Shown: positions 24,504-33,702, numbered from the stretch's first letter. The stretch is DNA of 43,337 nucleotides from Gammaproteobacteria bacterium (GCA_018666555.1 JABIZD010000171.1:1-43337), one strand, 5' to 3'. Made by a program: numbers and translations. The notes: a model not told the origin generated them from the letters alone.

Positions 24504-25928
24504 TCACTGCGGCAGCACAATATCACTCTGTTCCGCCTGCCATTGCAGTCGTCGAATGAGGCTCGCAATGACCGGATCTTGCTCGGAGTCCGCAAAACTT
24601 TGTTCGGTTCGCTTTTGATAGTCTCCTATCCTGTTTTGAGTTAACCATCGATCCTGCTTAAACTGGCTCCATCTCAGTTTCTCCTCGTCATTGAGCTCAC
24701 TGCAGAAGTTTCTCGCCTTAAAGCGAAACAGTAGTTCATCCAACCTTGCGTCATCAAAACTGCCTGACATTTCAGAGCAATCGGACCTGAGATTTCGGGC
24801 CTGGGTCATTCTGCCAACATCCTGAGCAGAGAAAAATTCACCCCCATACAACATAAATTCAGGATCCATCGGATCGGTTTCGGCAGGACTGGCATACACT
24901 TCCGTAATCGTTTCAACCAGGCCCGCCGAATTCTGCAATATCTTTTGCCGTTCAGCGCATAACGCTAAATCAATTCCCAGACTGTCCGCTTTAGCCGCCG
25001 GAAGCGTTGCTATCGGGGCTATTGCCGGGCAGCGATTTATCTGCAGGGTCTGCAACGCTGGTCTGATGCTATGGTCATGCTCATCTTTGACTGCAAACAA
25101 CCGTTGTTTTAGCTGTTCCGAGGTAAGCCCTAACAGAGCTTCAGGCTCACCTAACAAATCAACACAGATAATACTATTACGATTCACTGGATGGGCTGCC
25201 ACAGGCAGCAACACACCGATGTGTGCGCGGGAAGCAGGATAGAAGGTTGCAATATGAATTAGCATCTGCTTTTTCAAGGGATACAACTGATCAAGTACAA
25301 AGGGTTTAAGTCGAAGCTTGAAAAAGAACTCGCATAGCTTTGGTTGGACCTGGCGAAGTTTCTTAGTCACACCTATCGTTGCATAGACATCCGACAAGGC
25401 ATCGTGGGCATGATCGTGATTAATTTCATTAGCTGCCGCCAGGTGTTCAAGTTTAAAACTAGTGGTGCCATCGGCTTTTTTCGGCCAGGAAAAGCCTTCT
25501 GGTCGCAAAGCGTGTGCCATTCGCATCAGGTTAATCACGTCCCAACGGGAATTCCCGCCTTGCCATTCACGAGCATAAGGCTCAAATAAATTCCGATACA
25601 GCGCCTGGCGGATAAATTCATCATCAAAATTTAAATTGTTATAACCCGTTACACAGGTCTGCGGCTGCATGAATTCAGCCATAATCTGATTTAAGAAATC
25701 GATTTCCAGGAGGCCGTCATGCGGTAAGGCTTCTACGTCGATACCCGTGGTTAGAATAGCTTCAGGGTCAACCAGAATATCATCTGACAAGGCAGAGAGA
25801 ATATTCACGGGCTCATCGACAAGCTCGAGATTCAGGTCAGTCCGTATCCCGGCAAACTGAATTGCCCGGTCGAGGATTGAATCAAGACCGGTAGTCTCGA
25901 GATCATACCAAAAAAAGGTATCTTTCAT
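24504..25928 (-). CDS. sbcB: exodeoxyribonuclease I
   Basis: 474-aa exonuclease I, one residue shorter than the Escherichia coli protein. The DEDDh exonuclease domain opens with FFWYDLETTGLD (D9, E11), continues with VTGYNNLNFDDEFIRQALYRN and ends with HDALSDVYATIGV. The SH3-like and helical C-terminal domains follow, with MDPEFMLYGGEFFS and FRFKARNFCSELNDEE as familiar segments. It digests single-stranded DNA 3' to 5' and interacts with SSB. Monocistronic by position: it is divergent from the DASS transporter and convergent with the aminopeptidase. Confidence 0.95.
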   Translation of the reverse strand: MKDTFFWYDLETTGLDSILDRAIQFAGIRTDLNLELVDEPVNILSALSDDILVDPEAILTTGIDVEALPHDGLLEIDFLNQIMAEFMQPQTCVTGYNNLNFDDEFIRQALYRNLFEPYAREWQGGNSRWDVINLMRMAHALRPEGFSWPKKADGTTSFKLEHLAAANEINHDHAHDALSDVYATIGVTKKLRQVQPKLCEFFFKLRLKPFVLDQLYPLKKQMLIHIATFYPASRAHIGVLLPVAAHPVNRNSIICVDLLGEPEALLGLTSEQLKQRLFAVKDEHDHSIRPALQTLQINRCPAIAPIATLPAAKADSLGIDLALCAERQKILQNSAGLVETITEVYASPAETDPMDPEFMLYGGEFFSAQDVGRMTQARNLRSDCSEMSGSFDDARLDELLFRFKARNFCSELNDEEKLRWSQFKQDRWLTQNRIGDYQKRTEQSFADSEQDPVIASLIRRLQWQAEQSDIVLPQ

Positions 25929-25990
25929 GGTATTCTCATTCGTATGACAAGCAAAACTGTTCCATAACCCATATTATAACGAATACCCGC

Positions 25991-27397
25991 ATGACATTCG
26001 AAGCCCCTTCAAGCACCTCTTTTACTCTATCAACGCGAATTCTGTTTAGCCTGTTAGGGCCGCTGCTCGGCATACTGCTGTATAGCAGTCTTGCCATATG
26101 GGACATACCCTCGATGATAAAGATCACTGCGGCAATTTCCTTATGGACTGCCATCTGGTGGATTTTCGAGCCAATCCCTATCCCTGTGACTTCACTGATC
26201 CCCCTGGCTTTGCTACCCTTTTTCGGCATTTTAACGCCTGCCCAGGTCGGCGCGGCTTACGGGAGTCCATTGGTTCTGCTGCTGATGGGCGGATTTATTC
26301 TATCAACAGCCATGGCAAAAAGTGGCGCGCACAGGCGTATTGCACTGACCATGGTGAATGCCTTCGGGTCACAAAGCAGCAAGCGCCTGGTATTTGGTTT
26401 TATGGCCGCATCCGCCTTCCTGTCGATGTGGATTTCCAATACGGCCACCACTCTAATGCTACTCCCTGTGGCAATGGCCGTGCTCGAGAAGTCCAACGAC
26501 AAGGCCATCGCCGTCCCTCTACTTCTGGGTATTGCCTATGCAGCCAGCATTGGCGGCATAGGTACACCCATCGGTACCCCGCCCAACCTCGTTTTCAGAG
26601 AAGTGTACGAAATCAACATGGGTAGCGAAATCGGCTTCCTTACCTGGATGTCCTGGGGAATTCCAGTGGTGTTACTCATGGTCCCGATAACCGGCCTGTG
26701 GTTAACAAGGAGCCTGCATTATAAAGGCAATTTTGAGCTCCCTCAGGTGGGCAACTGGACCACCCCTGAGGTTAGAGTGCTGCTGGTTTTTTCGTTGACC
26801 GCCCTTGCCTGGGTAACCCGAAGCCAACCCTTCGGCGGCTGGGGACAGTGGCTTAATCTGCCGGCTGCCAATGATGCCAGCGTGGCAATGATCGCTGTGG
26901 TCTGCATGTTCCTCATTCCCGATGGTAAAGGCTCCAGACTTCTGGATTGGGAGACAGCCAACAAAATCCCCTGGGGCATGCTGATTCTATTTGGTGGCGG
27001 TATCGCGATAGCGACCGCTTTTGTAGAATCCGGGCTCTCGGCTATGCTGGGTGAATGGCTCTCTGCCCTGGCATCTATGAATATTATTCTCGTGGTGTGC
27101 TTGATCTGTTTTACCATCACCTTTATGACTGAAATGACCAGCAATACTGCAACTACCACCCTGATGCTGCCAATTCTCGCAGCAGCAGCCCTCGGCGCAA
27201 ATTTAGATCCAGCTCTGCTCATGGTTCCTGCTGCCATGAGCGCCAGTTGTGCTTTCATGTTACCTGTGGCGACAGCGCCCAATACCATCATGTTCAGTAC
27301 TGGATTATTCCCAACCAAAACTATGGCCAAAGAAGGCTTGATACTCAATTTAATTGGGGTCGCGGTGATCAGTTCCTGCTGCCTCTGGTTGTTGTAA
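25991..27397 (+). CDS. DASS/SLC13 family sodium:anion symporter
   Basis: 468-aa inner-membrane transporter with about 11-12 helices in two inverted repeats. Both SNT hairpin-tip motifs are present: ISNTATTLMLLPVAMA and TSNTATTTLMLPILAA, which coordinate sodium and the substrate carboxylate in VcINDY-like proteins. IPLALLPFFGIL, GTPIGTPPNLVF and MLPVATAPNTIMF are further family sequence. The substrate is probably a C4 dicarboxylate, citrate or another divalent anion; sulfate is possible too. It is divergent from sbcB over 62 bases and appears monocistronic. Confidence 0.9.
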   Translation: MTFEAPSSTSFTLSTRILFSLLGPLLGILLYSSLAIWDIPSMIKITAAISLWTAIWWIFEPIPIPVTSLIPLALLPFFGILTPAQVGAAYGSPLVLLLMGGFILSTAMAKSGAHRRIALTMVNAFGSQSSKRLVFGFMAASAFLSMWISNTATTLMLLPVAMAVLEKSNDKAIAVPLLLGIAYAASIGGIGTPIGTPPNLVFREVYEINMGSEIGFLTWMSWGIPVVLLMVPITGLWLTRSLHYKGNFELPQVGNWTTPEVRVLLVFSLTALAWVTRSQPFGGWGQWLNLPAANDASVAMIAVVCMFLIPDGKGSRLLDWETANKIPWGMLILFGGGIAIATAFVESGLSAMLGEWLSALASMNIILVVCLICFTITFMTEMTSNTATTTLMLPILAAAALGANLDPALLMVPAAMSASCAFMLPVATAPNTIMFSTGLFPTKTMAKEGLILNLIGVAVISSCCLWLL

Positions 27398-27542
27398 AGA
27401 CAGCGGCGGGGTCAGTCACCTTCTGACTTCAAGTATCATATATCGCCTCAGTGCCCATTCTGGATCGATCCAGCTAACAATGGCATCGCCACGCCAGGCA
27501 GAAAAAAAAGTGACCTCGCTACTATCGGCCAGGGTTCCACTA

Positions 27543-28481
27543 TCAATCAACGATATCACCGTTGCGATACAGGCGATTATTGATACGAGCCAGACGTGAC
27601 TCACGAGTCTGTTCTTCCATATCTGGATACTTTGGAGCAGTCATAAACCGGGCAAACCAATCCTCTATCAAACCATCTTGCGTCAATAAGTTCTCCAGAA
27701 GAGTCTTGGCCTGTTTAATAAAGGCAGGATCAATCTGTTCACTGGCCATGTCCACATTCAGCTCCGGGTCCCTGTAATAGACCTCATTATCTTCTGCTGA
27801 CAATTCGATAGCCAGGTCAGCTAAAAGGTCAGTCAAAGTGGGGGCCCTGAAGCCAATTGAAAATGTCATACCTTCTGTTTCTGCAACACCCCAGTGGCCC
27901 ACCCTGGGAGGAAGGTAGAGCATATCTCCAGGTTCCAGCAACCACTCATCTACCTGCTGAAAGTTCTTCATAATCCGCAAATCAGAATTATCCAGTAGCG
28001 GTGGAGATTCATCTTCTGTGCGGCCTATTCTCCAGCGCTTACGGCCTTCGACCTGTATAAGAAAAACATCGTATTGATCAAAATGCGGGCCCGCACTGCC
28101 ACCGGCCGGCGCGTAACTGACCATGACATCATCCAATCGCCATTTGGGAAGAAAACTGAAGTTAGATAAAAGCGCTTTTACATCGGGCACCCAGAGATCC
28201 ACGGCCTGCACCAGCAGCGTCCATGCCGTATCTGGCATGGCCCGGAAATCAGCTTCTGAAAACGGGCCTTGTCGTAATCGCCATGGTCCTGCTGGATCAG
28301 ACCCAAGGACCATCCTCGACTCTACTTCTGGTTCTAATGAAAGACCGGCAAGCTCATCTGCCGATAGAGGTGATGCATATCCTGCAAACGCCCCTTGCAC
28401 CATTAGCGGCCTACGTTGCCAGTATAGTTCCAGAAACTGCTGCGCACTCAGGCCACCAAACATATTTGTATATAAAGTCAT
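27543..28481 (-). CDS. cupin/JmjC ribosomal oxygenase-like protein (YcfD/RoxA type), short
   Basis: 312-aa Fe(II)/2-oxoglutarate oxygenase of the ROX family. The metal site is H133-x-D135 in GPHFDQYDVFLIQVEGRKRWRIG and H196 in LPPRVGHWGVAE. Escherichia coli YcfD hydroxylates an arginine in ribosomal protein L16. After the JmjC barrel come dimerisation helices (residues about 210-290), but the winged-helix domain that should follow is nearly absent: the protein stops at RLYRNGDIVD, which corresponds to YANGEKID in YcfD, roughly 54 residues before the normal end. It is either a naturally short form or truncated. Convergent with the DASS gene; the 145 bases between hold no convincing gene. Confidence 0.82.
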   Translation of the reverse strand: MTLYTNMFGGLSAQQFLELYWQRRPLMVQGAFAGYASPLSADELAGLSLEPEVESRMVLGSDPAGPWRLRQGPFSEADFRAMPDTAWTLLVQAVDLWVPDVKALLSNFSFLPKWRLDDVMVSYAPAGGSAGPHFDQYDVFLIQVEGRKRWRIGRTEDESPPLLDNSDLRIMKNFQQVDEWLLEPGDMLYLPPRVGHWGVAETEGMTFSIGFRAPTLTDLLADLAIELSAEDNEVYYRDPELNVDMASEQIDPAFIKQAKTLLENLLTQDGLIEDWFARFMTAPKYPDMEEQTRESRLARINNRLYRNGDIVD

Positions 28482-28772
28482 TATTTAATGATCCAAAAAG
28501 TCCCGTTGCTGATCTTATCACCAGACCCGGAAAACAATAGCCACTATGCACAATAGTCAAATCGAACCAGGCAGGCCAATACACCGGTCAAGTCATCGCT
28601 GCCATCCATTAACGCCTAAGCCAGCCAGTTCAGGCAAGAAGCCAATGCTCCCGACAGGAAAAAGTCTGCCATTCTATCGCCACAGAAGCGATAGTGTTCT
28701 AAACCCCGATCTGACAAAATAGGGGGAGCCAGGCAGCCGCCTATTAAGCTTGTCAAATGACAGGAGAATGAT
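28482..28772. other. 291-base intergenic region with a 7-bp hairpin
   Basis: Divergent region between the oxygenase-like gene and the acyltransferase gene. It contains CTATCGC-CACAGAA-GCGATAG (28674-28694), a perfect 7-bp stem without a following T run, so not a terminator. An antisense frame here (28616-28897) overlaps the acyltransferase start and has no coding character. Both genes' promoters should lie here but I see no clear consensus. Confidence 0.4.
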
Positions 28773-29651
28773 GTGCTTAGATTTTTACCAGGACCAGTCA
28801 AGGGTTGCCTGAGCCTTGTATTAATATGTTTAAACACCGGATTTTTTTGCATTCCTCTATATGCTGCTGCGCTCGCGCGCGCGCTTCTTCCCAGCACTTA
28901 CCAGCCCGCTTTTACGCGGTTTTCGATGGCCACGGCTGAAAACTGGATAAGTATCAATAATGGTATTCTAGATTTGTTCCAGAAGCTGAATATCACGGTA
29001 GAGGGAGAACCTGAACTCAGCCAGGACAACTGGTATCTGGTCATCTGCAACCACCAGAGTTGGACAGATATTCTGATTTTACAGCGCATATTGAATCGAA
29101 AAATTCCTTTCTTAAAATTTTTTATTAAGCAGGAATTAATATACACCCCCATTATTGGCCTGTGTTGGTGGGTGTTAGATTTCCCTATTATGAAACGCTA
29201 TTCAAGGAAAAAACTACGGAAACACCCTCACTTGAAAGGCAAGGATCTGGCAACTACGCTGAAATCTGCTGAAAAATTCAAGCTTACACCAGTTTCGGTG
29301 TTGAATTTCCTCGAGGGCACCCGATTCACAGAGGAAAAAAAGACTACCCAGAAGTCTCCTTATCGACATCTGTTAAAACCAAAAAGTGGCGGCGCAGCCA
29401 TGGTCATCAATTCTCTCCAGGACCATCTGGATTCTATCCTCGATATCACCATCGCCTACAAAAACCTGACGCCGACATTCTTTGAATTCCTTTGTGGTCA
29501 CGAGCCAGAAATATTTTTCAGGATCGACCAGATAGGCTTACCCAGTGAAGCCCATTCCAGTACCCTATCGTCAGCCAAGGCAACCCAGCATTGGATTGCG
29601 GATCGTTGGAATAGTAAAGATAATCTACTCGTAGAGTTGCTCGAACACTAG
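28773..29651 (+). CDS. 1-acyl-glycerol-3-phosphate acyltransferase family protein (YihG-like)
   Basis: 292-aa membrane-bound acyltransferase. The catalytic H94-x4-D99 motif is in CNHQSWTDILILQ, and the glycerophosphate-binding FLEGTRFTEEKK follows. An N-terminal hydrophobic region (residues 8-40) anchors it in the inner membrane. The overall arrangement, including PIMKRYSRKKLRKHPHLKGKDLATT, is that of YihG-type proteins, which acylate lysophosphatidic acid or related lipids beside the main PlsC. The start is GTG at 28773 with AGGAG seven bases upstream. A CGCGCGCGCG run lies within the coding sequence of the anchor. Confidence 0.88.
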   Translation: MLRFLPGPVKGCLSLVLICLNTGFFCIPLYAAALARALLPSTYQPAFTRFSMATAENWISINNGILDLFQKLNITVEGEPELSQDNWYLVICNHQSWTDILILQRILNRKIPFLKFFIKQELIYTPIIGLCWWVLDFPIMKRYSRKKLRKHPHLKGKDLATTLKSAEKFKLTPVSVLNFLEGTRFTEEKKTTQKSPYRHLLKPKSGGAAMVINSLQDHLDSILDITIAYKNLTPTFFEFLCGHEPEIFFRIDQIGLPSEAHSSTLSSAKATQHWIADRWNSKDNLLVELLEH

Positions 29652-29689
29652 CTTGGAGGCTATTCTGCTGTGATCATGGAGACAATTTA

Positions 29690-31411
29690 GTGACCGCTAT
29701 TTATAACGACTATTTCGGGCTAAAAGAGTCCCCTTTTTCTATAGCACCAAATCCTCAATATCTTTACATGAGCGACAGACATCGCGACGCCCTCGCACAT
29801 CTCACTTATGGTATTCAAGGCGACGGTGCCTTTATTCTATTAACCGGAGAAGTCGGTACTGGAAAAACCACGGTATGCCGATGTCTGCTGGACCAGATCC
29901 CTAAAAAAGTCGATACCGCGTTTATTCTAAACCCGAAGCTGACCGCCTCAGAACTACTCGCAGCCGCATGCGATGACCTGAAGATAAAATACCCGAAAAC
30001 TGCCAGCATCAAAGTCTTAACTGATCGAATCAACGCCTACCTCCTCAAAGCCCACAGTAATGACAGGAAAACGGTTCTAATCATTGACGAGGCGCAGAAC
30101 CTCTCCATCGAGGTGCTTGAACAGCTTCGTCTGTTGACTAATCTTGAAACGCATCAGCGAAAACTGCTGCAAATAATCCTGCTGGGTCAACCGGAACTGC
30201 TCACCATTCTCGCGAAGCCCGAGCTAAGACAGCTTTCTCAACGCATTACTGCTCGGTTTCATCTTGATGCACTGAATAGAAATGAAATTGCCTCTTACAT
30301 TAAACATCGACTGGTCGTAGCGGGTGCGAAAGGGACTTTCTTTCCTGACTCAGCAATTAACCGTATATACAAAATCAGTTCCGGCATTCCTCGTGTAATC
30401 AACCTGATCTGTGATCGATCCTTACTCGGGACCTATTCAGAAGGTGAAATTCAGGTGTCCCCAAGCATTGTTAAAAAGGCAGCAAGGGAAATCCTCGGGC
30501 CGACACCTCCGTTCAAAATAAACTGGAGATATACAGCGATCGCATCGAGTGTCGCACTGATCATAGCGGTGCTCGCGTTAATCTATAGCCAAGCCGTGGA
30601 GCAGCCTGCGCCTCTGGCGAACAACCAGCCGAGTCATTCTCCGCCGATGCAACCACCTGTCATCCGCGAGCAAGTCATGACCGAATCGCAACCGATGATA
30701 ACAACAAGCGTACCAACGACTAACACAAGCATCCCAGCGGCAGAATTAGCGGTTGCCCCAAAACTTCAGGAACAGGCCTACCCAGAAGAAACGGTCCTCC
30801 CCGAGCCTGCAGAAAATAGTCTGGAAGAACTGTTTGGTCACGAAAATCCCGATACCGCACTAAACGACCTTCTAAGTATCTGGGGCGTGGGTTTCACAGG
30901 AAATGCTATAGCATCCTGCCGGACGGCCGAAACCATTGGCTTATTCTGCTATTCCAGCATTACCAGTTTAAATGAGATCAATGATTTTAATCGACCTGTT
31001 GTTGTCCAATTTAAAGATCGATGGTTTACCCTTACATCCCTCAATAACGACAGTGCCTCTTTAGAGGCCGGTTCACAAACATACCAAATACCCATTTTTG
31101 AATTTATCAATAGCTGGAACGGTAACTTCACCCTGCTCTGGCGAGCCCCACCGGCCTACAAAGGGCCCTTATCGCGAGGAGATCGTGGTCCGGCGATAGA
31201 CTGGCTTGTTAATCGGCTCGCCCTGATTAACGCCGAACCTCTGGTACTGAGCGCCGGTTACATCTTTGACGGGGAACTGGAGACTAAAGTAAAGCAATTC
31301 CAATTATCGACAGGATTAACACCCGATGGCATAGCAGGTGTAAAAACCTGGCTGAAAATTAATGATGAAGACGATAGTGGTACGCCTAAACTAACTGGGA
31401 GTAACAGCTAA
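29690..31411 (+). CDS. exeA: ExeA/GspA-type ATPase with peptidoglycan-binding domain
   Basis: 573-aa protein in three parts. The N-terminal AAA ATPase has MTAIYNDYFGLKESPFSIAPNP, Walker A GEVGTGKT (53-60) and Walker B VLIIDEAQNLS. A single transmembrane helix (about residues 282-302) is followed by a proline/serine-rich linker. The periplasmic part ends in a peptidoglycan-binding domain (GPLSRGDRGPAIDWL...FDGELETKVKQFQLSTGLTPDGIAGVKTWLKI). In Aeromonas, ExeA with ExeB places the type II secretin in the cell wall. GTG start with GGAG eight bases upstream. The stop codon shares a base with the ATG of gspB. No other gsp genes are in the window. Confidence 0.92.
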   Translation: MTAIYNDYFGLKESPFSIAPNPQYLYMSDRHRDALAHLTYGIQGDGAFILLTGEVGTGKTTVCRCLLDQIPKKVDTAFILNPKLTASELLAAACDDLKIKYPKTASIKVLTDRINAYLLKAHSNDRKTVLIIDEAQNLSIEVLEQLRLLTNLETHQRKLLQIILLGQPELLTILAKPELRQLSQRITARFHLDALNRNEIASYIKHRLVVAGAKGTFFPDSAINRIYKISSGIPRVINLICDRSLLGTYSEGEIQVSPSIVKKAAREILGPTPPFKINWRYTAIASSVALIIAVLALIYSQAVEQPAPLANNQPSHSPPMQPPVIREQVMTESQPMITTSVPTTNTSIPAAELAVAPKLQEQAYPEETVLPEPAENSLEELFGHENPDTALNDLLSIWGVGFTGNAIASCRTAETIGLFCYSSITSLNEINDFNRPVVVQFKDRWFTLTSLNNDSASLEAGSQTYQIPIFEFINSWNGNFTLLWRAPPAYKGPLSRGDRGPAIDWLVNRLALINAEPLVLSAGYIFDGELETKVKQFQLSTGLTPDGIAGVKTWLKINDEDDSGTPKLTGSNS

Positions 31412-32037
31412 TGTCTTATATCCTGGATGCACTAAATAAATCAGAGGAAGAAAAGAAACAACACAAAACACCCGGTTTAAATACCATCCATATCCGATCT
31501 GAACGACAACATAATGGAAATAGAAAATGGCTCTGGCCAACAATCGGCTTCGCCTTGATTACAATCAACCTCCTGTTCTTACTCTGGTACACGGCAGATA
31601 AAGGTGAAACCAACAATAATCCGAACCTAACCAATAGCCAGATAAGCTCTGTTCCAGTGCCATCGGTAAAGCCTAAATCTCGGCCGGCAAAGCTAATTCA
31701 AAATGCCAATACAGTCGTCCCGCGCCAAGTTCTACCGGTACAACGATCAACATCAACGACAGTGAACACACCCAGACGAACCAGCGTACCCGCGCCTAAT
31801 CCTGCTAAGGCTTTTTTATCTTCGGAAATCCAGATCGATAACATCAAATTTTCCAGCCATATTTATGCTGAGGATAGCTCACTGAGAATGGTTGTTATCA
31901 ACGGAAAACGTTTCAAAGAAGGCGATCAAATCTCTAAAGATCTGGAGCTGCAGGCGATATCTCAGGATGGAGTGATCATCAAGCAGGGCAATCGACTCAT
32001 TCCTATCAGCGTAATTAGTAACTGGGCGGAGGATTAG
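31411..32037 (+). CDS. gspB: general secretion pathway protein B (ExeB/GspB)
   Basis: 208-aa partner of ExeA. MSYILDALNKSEEEKKQ is the canonical N-terminus, then a membrane helix (WLWPTIGFALITINLLFLLWY, about 40-60), a proline/serine/threonine-rich linker and the C-terminal T2SSB domain (SSEIQIDNIKFSSHIYAEDSSLRMVVINGKRFKEGDQI...LELQAISQDGVIIKQGNR). It is translated by TAATG overlap with exeA. The pair is thought to span the cell wall and help secretin assembly; here it stands apart from the rest of the type II machinery. Confidence 0.92.
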   Translation: MSYILDALNKSEEEKKQHKTPGLNTIHIRSERQHNGNRKWLWPTIGFALITINLLFLLWYTADKGETNNNPNLTNSQISSVPVPSVKPKSRPAKLIQNANTVVPRQVLPVQRSTSTTVNTPRRTSVPAPNPAKAFLSSEIQIDNIKFSSHIYAEDSSLRMVVINGKRFKEGDQISKDLELQAISQDGVIIKQGNRLIPISVISNWAED

Positions 32038-32039
32038 AC

Positions 32040-32825
32040 TTACGGCTGAGGATTGGATGAGCCCATTCGTTGGGCACTGAGCACTTGTATCTGTCTCTTC
32101 ATTTCCAGAACTTCGGTATTGTGACGAGCCCGGTATTCAAGATTAGAGCGGATATCCAACCTGGCTTCTTTCAATTGCTTACTCAAAACATCAACACTAC
32201 GCCGGTGTGTCTCCGCCAGGTCGGTCTGATCCTGAAGTCTCTGAGTGAGCAGCACTATGGTTGTGGCTTGTTCTTCTGATCCCGAGACCAGGCCACTTTC
32301 AAGTTCGATCAAGCTCTTATTAACTGTATCCAAATTGCCTTTGAATCCTGCAACCGCACTGGCAATCGGGTCAAGCTGCGCCCTGAATGCTGTGGTCGAA
32401 TTCTCCAGGTCCTGGGCCAAGGATTCAATTCTGGGCCTATTCTGTCGGTAGGCAATAGCCCAAAGTTTATCTATTTCACCAACATTAGTGTCCGCCTGGC
32501 CTTGCATCTCCTGCAGGGTCTTGGATACATCTGTACCAGTAGCGGCAAGGCGACCCTCCAATTCCAGGATGCTATCCTGGCTTTTAGACAGTAACTCGTT
32601 AGCCTGTACCAGTTTTTTCTGGACTTCATATAAAACATAACCGCCGAAGCCCATGACAATCACCATCAAAAACAATACAAAGACCAGTATGCCATTAAAA
32701 CTACTCTGCTTAGGGGCATCCGAACGACTACTCTTCCTATAGGAAGACACTTCATCTGCATCTGGCTTAATAGAGGGCAAAATGCCGTGGTTTCTGTCGT
32801 CTTGAGGTCTGCTGTCTTGGTTCAT
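32040..32825 (-). CDS. membrane-anchored coiled-coil protein, unknown function
   Basis: 261-aa protein with a polar N-terminal cytoplasmic tail (residues 1-42), one membrane helix (NGILVFVLFLMVIVMGFGGYVLY, about 44-66) and a long, heptad-rich periplasmic region that should form a coiled coil (about 67-255), rich in E, Q, L and R. I recognise no enzymatic motif. Topology resembles cell-envelope spacer or scaffold proteins. It converges with gspB with only two bases between the stops, so proximity to the exeA-gspB pair may or may not be functional. No cysteine is seen. It may be read together with the PuuD-like gene upstream, but a terminator separates the two. Confidence 0.7.
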   Translation of the reverse strand: MNQDSRPQDDRNHGILPSIKPDADEVSSYRKSSRSDAPKQSSFNGILVFVLFLMVIVMGFGGYVLYEVQKKLVQANELLSKSQDSILELEGRLAATGTDVSKTLQEMQGQADTNVGEIDKLWAIAYRQNRPRIESLAQDLENSTTAFRAQLDPIASAVAGFKGNLDTVNKSLIELESGLVSGSEEQATTIVLLTQRLQDQTDLAETHRRSVDVLSKQLKEARLDIRSNLEYRARHNTEVLEMKRQIQVLSAQRMGSSNPQP

Positions 32826-32836
32826 TTTATATTCTT

Positions 32837-32865
32837 AAAAAAACAGGGCCCCAAACAGGGCCCTG
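32837..32865 (-). terminator. Rho-independent terminator after the PuuD-like gene
   Basis: On the minus strand CAGGGCCC pairs with GGGCCCTG (8 bp, loop TGTTTG) and is followed by seven T residues. It ends transcription of the gene at 32891-33568 just before the start of the coiled-coil gene. Confidence 0.85.
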
Positions 32866-32890
32866 GCTGAGCTTGTTATCTAAACCGAAT

Positions 32891-33568
32891 TTACAAGGCG
32901 ACCATTAATCCATACAAAACTGCTGTCAATAACAGGCCACAATGAATTACGCCCTTAACTGAAGCCATGGGTCCTACTTGTCCACGAATCGCGTTAACTT
33001 CCAAGGCTAATATAACCAAGAACACAGCAACCAGGCTAAGGGTGGTGGTAGACATCCCATCCATTAACATGGATGTCGGCATATGCGCCGAAGATCCCAT
33101 GAAAAACAGCATTGGAATGGAGAACAGTGTATTGCTTCGTGATGCCAGTGCTGCTTTCGGTGCAGCTGCAGCTGCCTCTGCCAAGGCTTCGCCACCACCG
33201 GCCACTTGAGTCGCTGAGGCAATCAGAATCTGTTGATTTGGCCAGATAATAAACCAGACATTAATTGCCATCAGCGTGCCTAAGGTCGCTCCAACCGCAA
33301 TATCATAGGTCAATGCTCCGTGTCTTGTATAAAGCAGATAAAGCCCGGTAAGGAAAGTAAACGCGGCACCCCACCTGAACCACCATAATGCCCTGGGTAC
33401 TAATTTCTGTATGGCCCCTGAGCGATGCTCAGCTTCTGCTTCTTTGAAGTATTCCGTCTGAACGAAATTAAAATAATATAGCAGCCCGATCCACGTGATG
33501 CCGGCCAGGAAGTGGCCCCATCGAAACAAATAATCAACGCCGGCCTCGGTAAATAAAGGTATGTCCAT
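32891..33568 (-). CDS. PuuD-like membrane protein (urate oxidase N-terminal domain family)
   Basis: 225-aa membrane protein with about six to seven helices. The family signature is DYLFRWGHFLAGITWIGLLYYFNFVQTEYFK, with GHFLAGITWIG at the first helix, VPRALWWFRWGAAFTFLTGLYLL and INVWFIIWPNQQ. It corresponds to the membrane domain of urate hydroxylase PuuD, in which a C-terminal cytochrome c domain normally follows; here there is no CxxCH and the protein ends with the membrane part. Function is thus unclear: heme-linked electron transfer is possible since histidines are conserved. A Shine-Dalgarno GAGG precedes the ATG, and a strong terminator follows the stop. Confidence 0.75.
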   Translation of the reverse strand: MDIPLFTEAGVDYLFRWGHFLAGITWIGLLYYFNFVQTEYFKEAEAEHRSGAIQKLVPRALWWFRWGAAFTFLTGLYLLYTRHGALTYDIAVGATLGTLMAINVWFIIWPNQQILIASATQVAGGGEALAEAAAAAPKAALASRSNTLFSIPMLFFMGSSAHMPTSMLMDGMSTTTLSLVAVFLVILALEVNAIRGQVGPMASVKGVIHCGLLLTAVLYGLMVAL

Positions 33569-33702
33569 TTTTTTATCCTCTAATTTAATTACGTCTGTTC
33601 AAGCAGTTCTTTTACAAGACTCGTGAAGAACCATGCAACCAATACTATAGCAATTTCAGGCGAAACAGTAACCCAAAACTGACCCAAAACTAATCCGAAC
33701 TA

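Noticed and set aside
27416-27604. 62-aa minus-strand frame ending YMILEVRR, overlapping the 3' end of the ribosomal-oxygenase-like gene
   Set aside because: Its first third is only the shifted reading of that gene, there is no ribosome-binding site, and the remainder matches nothing I know. Kept only as a possible frameshifted tail in the findings.
28866-28884. CG dinucleotide run (possible Z-DNA or slippage tract)
   Set aside because: Short, inside the coding sequence for ALARALL of the acyltransferase, and readily explained by codon choice.
28616-28897. 93-aa minus-strand frame across the acyltransferase start
   Set aside because: Opposite strand to the GTG start with a good Shine-Dalgarno of the acyltransferase; low-complexity R/S/A-rich sequence without family resemblance.
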